Part shown: one piece after another, positions 39,442 through 48,724 of the stretch
Layout: every line of letters starts with the position of its first letter
Numbering within the stretch: position 1 is the first letter of the stretch
From: Zoogloea dura
GTDB lineage: Bacteria; Pseudomonadota; Gammaproteobacteria; Burkholderiales; Rhodocyclaceae
DNA: 64,000 nucleotides
Reading direction: 5' to 3'
Assembly: GCF_012927165.1 (NCBI RefSeq)
Contig: NZ_JABBGA010000004.1
Location: 248,001 to 312,000, forward strand
Notes under the pieces: model-generated
The model's input: only the letters and a program-made list of their open reading frames with translations
Told to the model about the DNA's origin: nothing
Database searches by the model: none
Made by a program: the position numbers and the translations under genes

Positions 39442-39928
39442 AGCCGATCAGCTCATCGCCGCGCTGGCCGAGTCCATGCGCCCCCGCGTCACCCCCGACA
39501 CCTGCCTGGTGGGCATCCACACAGGCGGCGTGTGGCTGGCCGAGCGCCTTCACGCCCTGCTCGGTCTGTCCCAGCCGCTGGGCAGCATCGACGTGAGCTT
39601 CTACCGCGACGACTACTCGGCCAAAGGCCTGCATCCCCAGCCCCGGGGCTCGCGCATCCCCTTCGACGTCGAAAGCAGCCACATCGTTATCGTCGACGAC
39701 GTGCTCTACACCGGCCGCACCACCCGCGCCGCCCTCAACGAACTGTTCGACTACGGCCGTCCCGCCCGGGTGGACCTGGCGGTGCTAGTCGACCGCGGCG
39801 GTCGCGAGCTGCCCATCGCGGCGAGCTTCTGTGCCCTGACCCTGCCGGCTCCCCTGCCCGCCGGGCAAAACCTCCAACTTGAGCGCGACGACTCCGGCGC
39901 CCTCACCCTGAGGCTGATCCATGCGTAA
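39428..39928 (+). CDS. pyrR: PyrR, pyrimidine operon regulator / uracil phosphoribosyltransferase-like
   Basis: 166 aa type I phosphoribosyltransferase. The PRPP loop is [18 protein letters not shown] (about 87-104); [19 protein letters not shown] and DVSFYRDDY are also family features. In Gram-positives PyrR binds pyr mRNA; in Proteobacteria the enzyme activity or the regulatory role is less clear. I see no attenuator-like hairpin between it and pyrB, which it overlaps by eight bases. The start is taken at ATG 39428 rather than TTG 39413. Confidence 0.93.
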   Translation: MQLPEADQLIAALAESMRPRVTPDTCLVGIHTGGVWLAERLHALLGLSQPLGSIDVSFYRDDYSAKGLHPQPRGSRIPFDVESSHIVIVDDVLYTGRTTRAALNELFDYGRPARVDLAVLVDRGGRELPIAASFCALTLPAPLPAGQNLQLERDDSGALTLRLIHA

Positions 39929-40880
39929 TCCCCAACTCAACAAGCACGGCGAACTGCAGCACCTGCTGACCCTCGACGGCCTGCCCCGCGCCATCATCAC
40001 CCAGATCCTCGACACCGCCGCGCCCTTCACCGAAGTGGCCGAGCGGGAGGTCAAGAAGCTGCCCCTGCTGCGCGGCAAGAGCGTCTTCAACCTGTTCTTC
40101 GAGAACAGCACGCGCACCCGCACCACCTTCGAGATCGCCGCCAAGCGCCTGTCCGCCGACGTGATCAACCTCAACGTGGCCACCTCGTCCACCAAGAAGG
40201 GCGAGACCCTGCTCGACACGGTGGACAACCTGTGCGCCATGCACGCCGACATGTTCGTGGTGCGCCACGAGTCCAGCGGCGCGCCCTACCTGATCGCCCA
40301 ACACCTGGAGAACACCGGGCGCGACCACATCCACGTGGTCAACGCCGGCGACGGGCGGCATGCCCACCCCACCCAGGGCCTGCTGGATATGTACACCATC
40401 CGGCACTACAAGAAGGAATTCCACAACCTCACCGTGGCCATCGTCGGTGACGTGCTGCACTCCCGGGTCGCCCGCTCGCAGATCGCCGCGCTGACCACCC
40501 TCGGCGTGCCCGAAGTCCGCGTCATCGGCCCCAAGACCCTGCTCCCCACCGATGTCGAGAAGATGGGCGTGCGCGTCTTCCACAGCATGGAAGAAGGCCT
40601 CAGGGGGGTGGACGTGGTGATGATGCTGCGCCTGCAGAACGAACGCATGAACGGCGCCCTGCTGCCCAGCCCACAGGAGTTCTTCAAGGTCTGGGGCCTC
40701 ACCGCCGAGAAGCTGGCCCTGGCCAAGCCCGATGCCATCGTGATGCACCCCGGCCCCATGAACCGCGGCGTCGAGATCGACTCCGCGGTGGCCGATGGCG
40801 GGCAGGCCGTGATCCTGCCCCAGGTCACCTTCGGCATCGCGGTACGCATGGCCGTGATGAGCATGTTGGGCAGCCACTGA
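39921..40880 (+). CDS. pyrB: Aspartate carbamoyltransferase catalytic subunit
   Basis: 319 aa, condenses carbamoyl phosphate and aspartate in the second step of UMP synthesis. The carbamoyl-phosphate motif [19 protein letters not shown] is present, with [36 protein letters not shown] and [13 protein letters not shown]. No pyrI regulatory chain is nearby; instead a PyrC-like protein follows after 20 bases, as in class A ATCases of Pseudomonas, which pair PyrB with an inactive dihydroorotase homologue. Confidence 0.97.
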   Translation: MRNPQLNKHGELQHLLTLDGLPRAIITQILDTAAPFTEVAEREVKKLPLLRGKSVFNLFFENSTRTRTTFEIAAKRLSADVINLNVATSSTKKGETLLDTVDNLCAMHADMFVVRHESSGAPYLIAQHLENTGRDHIHVVNAGDGRHAHPTQGLLDMYTIRHYKKEFHNLTVAIVGDVLHSRVARSQIAALTTLGVPEVRVIGPKTLLPTDVEKMGVRVFHSMEEGLRGVDVVMMLRLQNERMNGALLPSPQEFFKVWGLTAEKLALAKPDAIVMHPGPMNRGVEIDSAVADGGQAVILPQVTFGIAVRMAVMSMLGSH

Positions 40881-40900
40881 GCAGAGACAGGTTCCAGAGA

Positions 40901-42184
40901 ATGAACATCCATATCCAGAACGGCCGGCTGATCGACCCGGCCAACAAGATCGACGCCCGGCATGACCTGTTCATCGTCGACGGCAAGATCGCCGGAGTGG
41001 GCGCCGCCCCTGCCGGCTTCAGCGCCCAGCACAGCATCGACGCCAGCGGCCTGGTGGTGGCCCCCGGGCTGATCGACCTGGCCGCCCGCCTGCGCGAGCC
41101 CGGCTTCGAATACAAGGCCACCCTCGAGTCCGAGATGGATGCGGCGATGGCCGGCGGCGTCACCAGCCTGGCCATCCCGCCCGACACCGATCCGGTGCTG
41201 GACGAGCCCGGCCTGGTGGAAATGCTCTGCTACCGGGCCAAGAAGCTCAACCGCGCCCACGTTTACCCGGTGGGTGCCCTGACCATCGGCCTCAAGGGCG
41301 AGCAGCTTTCCGAGATGGCGGAGCTGGTCGAGGCCGGCTGCGTGGCCTTCAGCCAGGCCAACACCCCCATTCTCGACACCCGCGTCCTGGGCCGCGCCAT
41401 GCAGTACGCCGCGACCTTCGGCTTCCGGGTCTGGCTGCAGCCCCTCGACATCTTCCTGGCCAAGGGCGGTGTCGCCCACGACGGCGAGGTGGCCTCCCGC
41501 CTGGGCCTGCCCGGCATCCCGGCCAGCTCCGAGATCATTGCGCTGTACACCTATCTGCGCCTGGCCCGCCAGACCGGCGCCCGCCTGCACATCACCCGCC
41601 TGTCCTGTGCCGAGAGCCTGGACCTGATCGAGCGGGCACGCACCGAAGGCGTGGATGTGACCTGTGACGTGGCCGCCCATTACCTGCACCTCAGCGACAT
41701 GGACATCGGCTATTTCAATCCGCATTGCCATGTGATCCCGCCCTACCGCAGCCAGCGCGACCGCCAGGCCCTGGCCCAAGCCGTGGCGGATGGCCGCATC
41801 AACGCCATCTGCTCCGACCACACCCCGGTGGACGACGACGCCAAGCAGGCCCCCTTCAGTGAGTCCGAGCCGGGCAACACCGGGCTCGAGCTGCTGCTGC
41901 CCCTGACGCTCAAGTGGGCTGCCGAGTACAAGCTGCCGCTGATCGATGCGCTGGCCCGCATCACCTCCGAGGCAGCGAAGATCGCCGGGATTGCCAAGGG
42001 GGGCCACCTCAGTGTCGGCGCCCGCGCAGACGTGTGCATCTTCAACCCCGATGCCCACCAGCTGATCAGCCGGAGCATGCTCAGGAGCCAGGGCAAGAAC
42101 ACCCCCTTCCTGGGCCTGGAACTGCCTGGCAAGGTCCACTACACCTTGGTCGAGGGCTCGGTGATGTACGACACCTCAAATTAA
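40901..42184 (+). CDS. Dihydroorotase-like protein, probably catalytically inactive
   Basis: 427 aa amidohydrolase fold, by position and sequence a PyrC homologue (PyrX or PyrC'). The first metal motif, DxHxH in active enzymes, reads PGLIDLAARLREPG, so both histidines are gone. The third-His region reads WLQPLDIFLAKGG where active forms have a His/Glu/Asp motif. Later features remain: ARLHITRLSCAES and ICSDHTPVDDDAKQ. Loss of these zinc ligands matches the inactive homologue that holds Pseudomonas ATCase dodecamers together. A functional dihydroorotase should be encoded elsewhere. A strong terminator follows. Confidence 0.9.
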   Translation: MNIHIQNGRLIDPANKIDARHDLFIVDGKIAGVGAAPAGFSAQHSIDASGLVVAPGLIDLAARLREPGFEYKATLESEMDAAMAGGVTSLAIPPDTDPVLDEPGLVEMLCYRAKKLNRAHVYPVGALTIGLKGEQLSEMAELVEAGCVAFSQANTPILDTRVLGRAMQYAATFGFRVWLQPLDIFLAKGGVAHDGEVASRLGLPGIPASSEIIALYTYLRLARQTGARLHITRLSCAESLDLIERARTEGVDVTCDVAAHYLHLSDMDIGYFNPHCHVIPPYRSQRDRQALAQAVADGRINAICSDHTPVDDDAKQAPFSESEPGNTGLELLLPLTLKWAAEYKLPLIDALARITSEAAKIAGIAKGGHLSVGARADVCIFNPDAHQLISRSMLRSQGKNTPFLGLELPGKVHYTLVEGSVMYDTSN

Positions 42185-42222
42185 CAAATATTTTAATTTC
42201 GACAATTTATAAAAACAAAATC

Positions 42223-42249
42223 GGCGCCGTAGGCGCCTTTTTTGTTTTT
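42223..42249 (+). terminator. Rho-independent terminator of the pyr operon
   Basis: GGCGCC-GTA-GGCGCC followed by TTTTTTGTTTTT, preceded by an AT-rich stretch with AAAAACAAAA. This ends the yqgE-ruvX-pyrR-pyrB-pyrC' unit. Confidence 0.9.
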
Positions 42250-42409
42250 GTGAAGTTAAATTTGTCACAGATTGTGAATGAAACACTCAACTACATAAAT
42301 AAAGAGCCCCTCCCGCCGTAACGGACATACAGCCCGGAGTGGGCCCATACGAAAACCATAAACCACCCGTTACCGGATCCCGCGTGCGCGTCTTCCGGGG
42401 AGAGAGATT
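42250..42409 (+). promoter_or_regulatory. AT-rich region upstream of the diguanylate cyclase gene
   Basis: The 42185-42310 stretch is markedly AT-rich for this genome. TCACA-GAT-TGTGA (42271-42283) is a perfect short inverted repeat, with TTGTCA overlapping it as a possible -35. No convincing -10 at the right distance. Probably the promoter region of the downstream GGDEF gene. Confidence 0.35.
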
Positions 42410-43444
42410 GTGATCAGCGCGTCTGTCGAGAAAGCCGCGGAACGCCTCCGCAAGGCCGTTCCCATCATGGTGAAACATGGCATTCCGGTGACACCAGTCA
42501 ATTACGCACTCTGGTACACCTACGTCTCCAACGACGACCCCACCCTCAACCGCCGCATCGACGACATCGTCGCCACCTACGGCACGGTGCCCTTCAGCCG
42601 GGCCGCAGACCTCTTTCGCGAGCATGTCTCGCCGGACGGCGAGCACGACGCCGCCCTCACCCGGGTCAAGGAAGATCTCGAAAAGATGGTCCAGGGCATC
42701 GGCCAGGAACTCAACGCGAGCCTCAGCGGTACCCGTGACTTCAACAGTCTGCTGGACGAATGCAGCCGGGACCTGCGCAGCCCGCCCGGCACCGGCAACA
42801 GCTTCGAGGACGTTTTCGGGACGGTGGAGAAGCTCCTGCAAGGCTCCACCGCCATGCACGAAAGCAGCGCCCGCTTCGAGCAGAAACTGAAATCCGCCAA
42901 CGCCGAAATCCGCCGCCTGCGCGACGAAATGGAAGCCCTCCGCCACAACGTCATGCATGACGAACTGACAGGGGTCAACAATCGCCGGGCCTTCGACACC
43001 GAACTGGCCCAGCTCACCCCACAAGCTGCACGTGGCGTGCCCCTGCATCTGGCCATGCTGGATATCGACCACTTCAAGCAATTCAACGACCGCTTTGGCC
43101 ACCAGGTGGGCGACCGCGTGCTGGGTGTGGTCGGCAAGCAACTCAACGACACCGGCAGGCTGGGGGTCTCGGCCTACCGCTATGGAGGCGAAGAGTTCGC
43201 CCTGGTCTTCTGTGGCGGCACAGCCCATCAGGCAGTCGATCTGTGCGAGAACCTCCGCGTGTCCATCGAGCGCCTGGCACTCAAGGACAATCGCAGCGGT
43301 GAACGCCTCGCCCAGATCAGCATTTCGATCGGCATGGCCAGCTATAGGGCCGGTGAGAGCACCGAAGAATTCATCGCCCGTGCCGACCACTCGCTGTACA
43401 AGGCCAAGCAGAGCGGACGCAACCGCCTGTGCCGGGAAGAATGA
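42410..43444 (+). CDS. GGDEF diguanylate cyclase
   Basis: 344 aa soluble protein from a GTG start. The N-terminal helical sensor region (about 1-175; ERLRKAVPIMVKHGIPVTPV opens it) leads through a coiled coil into the GGDEF domain (about 180-340): DELTGVNNRRAFD, DIDHFKQFNDRFGHQVGD, active site YRYGGEEFALVF, and ADHSLYKAKQSGRNR. The RxxD inhibitory site five residues before GGEEF is missing (RLGV instead), so product feedback is unlikely. No membrane segment, so localisation is cytoplasmic. Followed by a strong terminator. Confidence 0.95.
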   Translation: MISASVEKAAERLRKAVPIMVKHGIPVTPVNYALWYTYVSNDDPTLNRRIDDIVATYGTVPFSRAADLFREHVSPDGEHDAALTRVKEDLEKMVQGIGQELNASLSGTRDFNSLLDECSRDLRSPPGTGNSFEDVFGTVEKLLQGSTAMHESSARFEQKLKSANAEIRRLRDEMEALRHNVMHDELTGVNNRRAFDTELAQLTPQAARGVPLHLAMLDIDHFKQFNDRFGHQVGDRVLGVVGKQLNDTGRLGVSAYRYGGEEFALVFCGGTAHQAVDLCENLRVSIERLALKDNRSGERLAQISISIGMASYRAGESTEEFIARADHSLYKAKQSGRNRLCREE

Positions 43445-43475
43445 ACCCACAGCATGCCAACGGCACGCATCCATG

Positions 43476-43506
43476 AAAAAGCCCGCCGGACTCCGGCGGG
43501 CTTTTT
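43476..43506. terminator. Bidirectional rho-independent terminator
   Basis: AAAAAGCCCGCCGG-ACT-CCGGCGGGCTTTTT forms a nine-base GC stem flanked by A and T runs, serving both the GGDEF gene (plus) and the TRAP genes (minus). Confidence 0.93.
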
Positions 43507-43533
43507 GACTTCAGGGCAGGGACTCGGGCCAGC

Positions 43534-45054
43534 TTACTTTTTGTCGCCCTGTAGCGCCTTCTCGAGCGCCTTTGCGGCATCGTCTTCGGGCGCGGCCGGT
43601 GCTTCAGCCCCCGGCGCAGGCCGCTCACCTTCCTTCTCCTCCGCATCGAACTGCACAGGCGCATCCTCCTGAGGCGGCTCGTCCGGCACGGTGATCTCGA
43701 CCTGGTCCGTATCCACCACCTGCTGGGTATCCAGGCTCATGGTCACCAGTTGCGGAAAGGCGATCAGGATACCCACCATGATGATCTGGATCACGACGAA
43801 GGGCACTGCCCCCCAGTAGATCTGGGTGGTCTTGACCGAAGCCGGGGCCACCGAGCGCAGGTAGAACAAGGCAAAGCCGAAGGGCGGATGCATGAACGAG
43901 GTCTGCATGTTCACACCCAGCAGCACACCGAACCAGATCAGGTCGATCCCCAGCTTCTCGGCCACCGGCGCCAGCAGTGGCACCACGATGAAGGACAGCT
44001 CGAAGAAGTCCAGGAAGAAGGCCAGCAGGAAGATCAGGATGTTCACCACGACCAGGAAGCCCACCTGGCCGCCAGGCAGATCCGCCAGCAGGTGCTCCAC
44101 CCACAGGTGGCCCTCCACACCATAGAAGGTCAGCGAAAAGACCCGGGCACCGATCAGGATGAAGATCACGAAGGTGGTCAGCTTGGCGGTGCTCTCCATG
44201 GCTTGCTTGAGCAATGTGACTGTGATGCGCTTGCGCAGCAGCGCCATCACCAAAGCGCCAAACGCCCCCATCGCACCACCCTCCGTCGGCGTCGCGATAC
44301 CCAGGAAGATGGTACCCAGAACAAGGAAGATCAGCATCAGCGGCGGAACCAGGGTGGTCAGCACCCGCAGCATCAGCTTGCCACCGCGCAGCACGCGTGC
44401 TTCCGGCGGAAGGGCTGGCGCGGCCGACGGCTTGAGGATGGCAACCAGCGCCACATAGGCCACATAAAAAGCCGTCAGGACCAGGCCGGGGATCAGCGCC
44501 CCCTGGTACATGTCGCCCACCGAACGGCCGAGCTGGTCGGCCATGATGATCAGCACCAGCGAAGGCGGGATGATCTGGGCCAGCGTGCCGGATGCCGCGA
44601 TGACCCCGGTGGCGAGACGCTGATCGTAGCCGTAGCGCATCATGATCGGCAGGGAGATCAGGCCCATGGAGATCACCGACGCGGCCACCACACCCGTGGT
44701 GGCCGCCAGGATCGCTCCGACGAAGATCACGGCAAAGGCCAGGCCGCCGCGCACCGGCCCGAACAATTGGCCAATGGTATCGAGCAGATCCTCTGCCATC
44801 CCCGATCGTTCAAGGATTAGCCCCATGAAGGTGAAGAAGGGAATGGCCAGCAGGGTGTCGTTCGACATGACCCCGAAGATACGGTCAGGCAAGGCCTGGA
44901 ACAGGGCCGGGGTGAGCATGCCGAGTTCGATCCCGATCAGACCGAAAACGATGCCGTTGGCCGCCAGCGCAAACGCCACCGGATAGCCAAACAACATGAA
45001 CAGGACCAGCGACCCGAACATCAGGGGCGCCATGTTGGCGGCGATGAATTCCAT
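43534..45054 (-). CDS. TRAP transporter large permease (DctM-like)
   Basis: 506 aa, larger than the usual 425-450. The transport core of about 12 helices includes GYPVAFALAANGIVFGLIGI, FFTFMGLILERSGMAEDLLD, GVVAASVISMGLISLPIMMR and the conserved ASGTLAQIIPPSLVLIIMAD. The C-terminal 65 residues after the last helix form an unusual acidic, proline- and alanine-rich cytoplasmic tail (EITVPDEPPQEDAPVQFDAE and on). The protein belongs to the mannitol/chloroaromatic-type TRAP group. It abuts dctQ with no gap. No DctP binding protein is in the window. Confidence 0.93.
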   Translation of the reverse strand: MEFIAANMAPLMFGSLVLFMLFGYPVAFALAANGIVFGLIGIELGMLTPALFQALPDRIFGVMSNDTLLAIPFFTFMGLILERSGMAEDLLDTIGQLFGPVRGGLAFAVIFVGAILAATTGVVAASVISMGLISLPIMMRYGYDQRLATGVIAASGTLAQIIPPSLVLIIMADQLGRSVGDMYQGALIPGLVLTAFYVAYVALVAILKPSAAPALPPEARVLRGGKLMLRVLTTLVPPLMLIFLVLGTIFLGIATPTEGGAMGAFGALVMALLRKRITVTLLKQAMESTAKLTTFVIFILIGARVFSLTFYGVEGHLWVEHLLADLPGGQVGFLVVVNILIFLLAFFLDFFELSFIVVPLLAPVAEKLGIDLIWFGVLLGVNMQTSFMHPPFGFALFYLRSVAPASVKTTQIYWGAVPFVVIQIIMVGILIAFPQLVTMSLDTQQVVDTDQVEITVPDEPPQEDAPVQFDAEEKEGERPAPGAEAPAAPEDDAAKALEKALQGDKK

Positions 45055-45645
45055 TTAGACGTTCTCCCCGCGCTGCTGCTTGATGGCCTTCGCGAGTTCT
45101 TCCTCGGCGGAGGGGGTATGTTTCTTGGCGTTGGGATCCTCGATCAGGCCATTCAGGAAAGCTATCCGCTTGATGAACTCGGACACCGCCTGGAGGATCA
45201 GCAGCCCGAAGCCCAGCGGCACGAGGGCGCGTACCGGCCAGATGATCAGGCCGCCAGCGTTGGAGGAATACTCGTTGTTGAGGTAGGAGTTGATGAAGAT
45301 CGGCCAGGACAGATAGAGCACGGCGACCGCCATCGGAGCCAGGAAGAACAAGGTGCCGATGATGTCGATCCAGGCATGGGCACGGGGTGAGAGATGGCCG
45401 GAAATGACGTCGATACGGACGTGCTCATTGCGCATCAGGGTATAGCCGGCACACAAGAGGAAAATCGCCGAAAACAGATACCACTGGATCTCCAGCAGGC
45501 CGTTCGAGCTGTAATTGAAGGCATAACGCACGAAGGCATTGACCGCACTGATGAGGGTGACGACCAGAACCAGCCAGACCGCCGCCTTTCCGACGCGCTC
45601 AGTCAGGGCATCAATTCCTCGAGATAGTTTGAGCAGGGCTTGCAC
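45055..45645 (-). CDS. TRAP transporter small permease (DctQ-like)
   Basis: 196 aa inner-membrane protein with four helices (about 20-40, 55-75, 95-115 and 135-160): VWLVLVVTLISAVNAFVRYA, LLEIQWYLFSAIFLLCAGYT, RIDVISGHLSPRAHAWIDII. It partners with DctM to import an organic acid or similar anion using a sodium gradient. The start is set by AAGGAGG (45654-45660), eight bases before GTG at 45645; a GTG at 45654 would overlap the ribosome site. Substrate cannot be inferred without the binding protein. Confidence 0.92.
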   Translation of the reverse strand: MQALLKLSRGIDALTERVGKAAVWLVLVVTLISAVNAFVRYAFNYSSNGLLEIQWYLFSAIFLLCAGYTLMRNEHVRIDVISGHLSPRAHAWIDIIGTLFFLAPMAVAVLYLSWPIFINSYLNNEYSSNAGGLIIWPVRALVPLGFGLLILQAVSEFIKRIAFLNGLIEDPNAKKHTPSAEEELAKAIKQQRGENV

Positions 45646-45760
45646 GTCCCACACCTCCTTGTAGTTTTAGACCCATATCTTGGTGTTGCATCACAGGGCT
45701 GGACGCGCCTGCACCTTGAGGCCGGATTATCGGCGAGATTGCCGCTCCAACAATCAGGGA

Positions 45761-45780
45761 TTACGCCTACCGTTACGTAA
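45761..45780. promoter_or_regulatory. Inverted repeat TTACG-N10-CGTAA upstream of the TRAP genes
   Basis: Arms of five bases with an internal TTACGTAA palindrome (45773-45780), in the 200-base gap between dctQ (minus) and the histidine phosphatase gene (plus). It may be an operator; the owner is not known. Confidence 0.3.
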
Positions 45781-45855
45781 GGACTGCCATACCCTGTCGG
45801 CACGGCCTCTGCATGCGATACTTCAGGCCCCTAGCGCCCCTCAATTCATAGTCGC

Positions 45856-46503
45856 ATGAGCACCCGTATCTGCCTTGTCCGCCATGGTGAAACAGCCTGG
45901 AATGCCGAACGCCGCCTCCAGGGCCATATCGACATTCCCCTCAATGAAAAGGGCCATGCCCAGGCCCGCGCCACCGCGGCCGGCCTTGCCGGTGAACGCT
46001 TCTCCGCGGCGTATTGCTCGGATCTGCAACGGGCCCGCCAGACTGCCGACAGCATCGTTACCCGTTGCGGGCTGGCGCCCGAATTCGACGCGCAATTGCG
46101 GGAGCGTCACTACGGCGCGTTCCAGTCCCTGACCTACGACGAAGCCCGGGCCCGTTTCCCGGAGGCCTACAGGCACTTCGAAAGCCGCGACCCTGCCTTT
46201 GTGTTTCCGGATGGAGGAGAGAGCCTGCGGGAATTCGCGGCACGCATTCACGACGTCCTCCACCGCATCGCCCGAGCCCACCAGGGCGGGCAGGTACTGG
46301 TGGTGACCCACGGTGGCGTCCTCGACATTGCGCACCGCCTGGCCACCGGCAAGCCCCTGGACGCACCGCGGGATTTCACGATCCCGAACGCTGCGCTCAA
46401 CTGGATCGAATGGCACGGAGACTCCGCAACTGATTGGTCGCTCATCGCCTGGGCCCGCCAGGATCACCTCACTGACAGCCTCGACGAGCTCCCCGACGCC
46501 TGA
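45856..46503 (+). CDS. Histidine phosphatase family protein (phosphoglycerate mutase-like)
   Basis: 215 aa. RHG signature RICLVRHGETAWNAERRLQG at residues 4-23 with catalytic His, HxDIPLNEKGHAQA, second Arg/His region SDLQRARQTADSIV and late His in VVTHGGVLDIAHRL. Such proteins hydrolyse small phosphates (alpha-ribazole phosphate, fructose bisphosphate, phosphoglycerate); the call between GpmB and CobC types is not possible here. Divergent from the TRAP genes. Confidence 0.9.
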   Translation: MSTRICLVRHGETAWNAERRLQGHIDIPLNEKGHAQARATAAGLAGERFSAAYCSDLQRARQTADSIVTRCGLAPEFDAQLRERHYGAFQSLTYDEARARFPEAYRHFESRDPAFVFPDGGESLREFAARIHDVLHRIARAHQGGQVLVVTHGGVLDIAHRLATGKPLDAPRDFTIPNAALNWIEWHGDSATDWSLIAWARQDHLTDSLDELPDA

Positions 46504-46584
46504 GAACTGCTCATTCTGGGTTCAAGATTTCCTGCCATTTGTCGTATGCACTCTCTGCCCCCCATTCCGGTCAGAGAGTGCACC

Positions 46585-48624
46585 ATGTTCAAGCTCAATC
46601 GCCTGTCCCTAGTCCGTCAGATCACCATCGCCGGCACGCTCGTGAGCCTGGCCGTCTTTGCGGTCCTGATCGGCTTCACCTCCCACTACACGCAAACGGC
46701 CGCCCTGGCCAAGACGGACGAGGAACTCTCGCATCAGATCGAGAGCATCGTCCGCATGCTCGAACTCAGCCACGACAGCGCCGTCGCCCATGCCAGCAAG
46801 GGTCTCGATCGGGTCCGGGACAGCCTCGGCCCCCTGCGCATCGGCCCTGAGACTCAGACCCAGGGCAGCTATCAGCTTCCCGTCGTGCGCAGCGGTGACA
46901 AGGTGGTGAATGGCAACATCGCCCTGCTCGAGAGCCTGCGCAAGCAGACCGACTCTGATCCCGCCCTGCTGCTGCGCTCAGGCGACGAGTTCGTGCGCTC
47001 GGCCACCCTCCTCAAGACCAAGGACGGCAAAAGCACCGAAGGCACCCCCATTCCCTCGGGCAGCCCGGAGCACAAGGCCCTCCTGGCCGGAAAGACCTAC
47101 GCCGGCGTCGTCAAGCGCTCGGGCAAGTACTACGTCTCTGCCATCGAGCCCATCAAGGACGGCGACGGCAAGGTGGTGGGCGCCCTCGCCTCCCGGGTCA
47201 GCATCCAGCAGGACATGGATCGACTGATGCAGGCCGTTGCGTCCATCAAGTCGGGACAAAGTGGCTATGCCTACATCCTGACCAGCGAGAGCGACCCCAC
47301 CAAGTCTGAATTCATCTTCCATCCGACACTGACCGGCAAGACCATTGGTGAGCTCGCCCAGCCCACCCTCATCAAGATTGCCGAAGAGCAGATCAGCAAG
47401 AAGCAGGGGCACCTGACCTACGCCTGGCCCCACACGCCCGGCGGTTCCGATCTGGGCGACAAGATCGTCGTATACCGCTCATCCCCGTCCTGGGGCTGGG
47501 TGGTATCCACCGGTAGCTTCGTCGACGAATTCACCGTCGAGGCGCGCAAGCTCCGCAACACCCTGATCGCCCTGTGCCTCGGCGGCGCCCTCATCCTGGC
47601 GGGCACCCTTTACGCCATCACGCGCAACCGGCTGGCACCGATCAAGGACATGCTCGAGGCCAGCCGACGCATCGGCGAGGGCGATCTGACCGTGCGCTTT
47701 GCCCAGACTCCGGCCAACAGCGCAAATGAACTGGACCGGATCGCCCATGCCCTGGGTGGAACCGTCAGCAAGATGGGCCAGCTGATTGGCGATGTCATCC
47801 AGACCAGCAACACGGTCAAGGACGCAGCCCGTGAGGTCCGCAGGGGATCCGACCAGGTAGTGAGCGGCACCACCGCCCAGAGCGAGGCCGCCGCCGCGCT
47901 GGCTGCCGCCATCGAGGAACTGTCGGTCAGCATCACCCAGGTCTCCGACAGCGCCGCCATCGCCCGCGACTTCACCCAGCAGGCACAAGGCCACGCCGAT
48001 GACGGCAGCAACAAGGTGCGCGTCGTGATCAGCGGCATGGATCGCATCGCCAGCGAGATAGGCAAGGCCGGTGAAGCCGTCAATCTGCTATCCGAACGCT
48101 CCGCCCGCATCTCCAACATCGGCAAGATCATCAACGAGATCGCCGACCAGACCAACCTGCTGGCCCTCAACGCGGCAATCGAGGCCGCCCGGGCCGGCGA
48201 AAGCGGCCGGGGCTTCGCCGTGGTAGCCGACGAAGTGCGCAAGCTGGCCGAGCGCACCGCCAGCTCGACCCGCGAGATTTCGACCACGGTGACCGAGGTG
48301 CAGGGCGAGGCCCAGCGCGTCGTCACGATGATCGCCGGAGTGGCCCGCGAGGTGCAGGGCGGGGTCCAGTCCGCCACCGCCTCCGGAGAAGTCCTGGAGA
48401 CCATCCGCAATGAGAGCGGGCGCACAACCGGCGCCGTGCTGGACATTGCCAGCGCCACCCACGAACAGAGCGCCGCCAGTCAGGAAGTGGCGCGGGGGGT
48501 GGAGCGGATCGCCCGGATGGCCGAGCAGAACAACCAGATCACCCTTCACACCCATGAACAGACCGCCACGCTCGAGCGTCTGGCCAGTGACCTGGAGGCC
48601 AAGGTCAGCCATTTCCGCGTCTGA
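46585..48624 (+). CDS. Methyl-accepting chemotaxis protein with Cache sensor
   Basis: 679 aa chemoreceptor. Membrane helix 1 is about 10-30 and helix 2 about 317-337 ([20 protein letters not shown]). Between them is a large periplasmic double-Cache-like sensor (Cache_3-Cache_2 style) with [25 protein letters not shown] and [22 protein letters not shown] follows, then the signalling hairpin with [20 protein letters not shown] and [18 protein letters not shown]. The start at 46585 follows AGAGAGTG; an ATG at 46546 would add 13 residues. No che genes are near, so it is an orphan receptor. No C-terminal CheR pentapeptide is seen. Confidence 0.95.
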   Translation: MFKLNRLSLVRQITIAGTLVSLAVFAVLIGFTSHYTQTAALAKTDEELSHQIESIVRMLELSHDSAVAHASKGLDRVRDSLGPLRIGPETQTQGSYQLPVVRSGDKVVNGNIALLESLRKQTDSDPALLLRSGDEFVRSATLLKTKDGKSTEGTPIPSGSPEHKALLAGKTYAGVVKRSGKYYVSAIEPIKDGDGKVVGALASRVSIQQDMDRLMQAVASIKSGQSGYAYILTSESDPTKSEFIFHPTLTGKTIGELAQPTLIKIAEEQISKKQGHLTYAWPHTPGGSDLGDKIVVYRSSPSWGWVVSTGSFVDEFTVEARKLRNTLIALCLGGALILAGTLYAITRNRLAPIKDMLEASRRIGEGDLTVRFAQTPANSANELDRIAHALGGTVSKMGQLIGDVIQTSNTVKDAAREVRRGSDQVVSGTTAQSEAAAALAAAIEELSVSITQVSDSAAIARDFTQQAQGHADDGSNKVRVVISGMDRIASEIGKAGEAVNLLSERSARISNIGKIINEIADQTNLLALNAAIEAARAGESGRGFAVVADEVRKLAERTASSTREISTTVTEVQGEAQRVVTMIAGVAREVQGGVQSATASGEVLETIRNESGRTTGAVLDIASATHEQSAASQEVARGVERIARMAEQNNQITLHTHEQTATLERLASDLEAKVSHFRV

Positions 48625-48650
48625 CTCCCACACCCCGCTACCCAGGCGGG

Positions 48651-48681
48651 GCATCCGGGGCTTTCGGCAAGCCCCGGATGC
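48651..48681. promoter_or_regulatory. Strong 13-bp hairpin upstream of glyA
   Basis: GCATCCGGGGCTT-TCGGC-AAGCCCCGGATGC, a perfect 13-bp stem. A T-rich tail does not follow directly. It may end the chemoreceptor transcript; it also overlaps the -35 region of the likely glyA promoter. Confidence 0.6.
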
Positions 48682-48683
48682 CG

Positions 48684-48692
48684 TGCTAAACT
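48684..48692 (+). promoter_or_regulatory. Extended -10 of glyA
   Basis: TGC-TAAACT, an extended -10 element 33 bases before the glyA ATG. The -35 would fall in the hairpin loop (TTCGGC at 48663-48668, 18-base spacer), a poor match. Confidence 0.4.
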
Positions 48693-48724
48693 CCGCTTTT
48701 GACTCACGCACCCGCCGGATAGCC

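Noticed and set aside
39428-39928. PyrR-binding attenuator in the pyr operon
   Set aside because: Genes overlap or abut (ruvX-pyrR-pyrB), leaving no leader with antiterminator and terminator hairpins.
48625-48724. Glycine riboswitch upstream of glyA
   Set aside because: Only one simple hairpin fits in the 100-base gap; there is no room for the conserved aptamer core.
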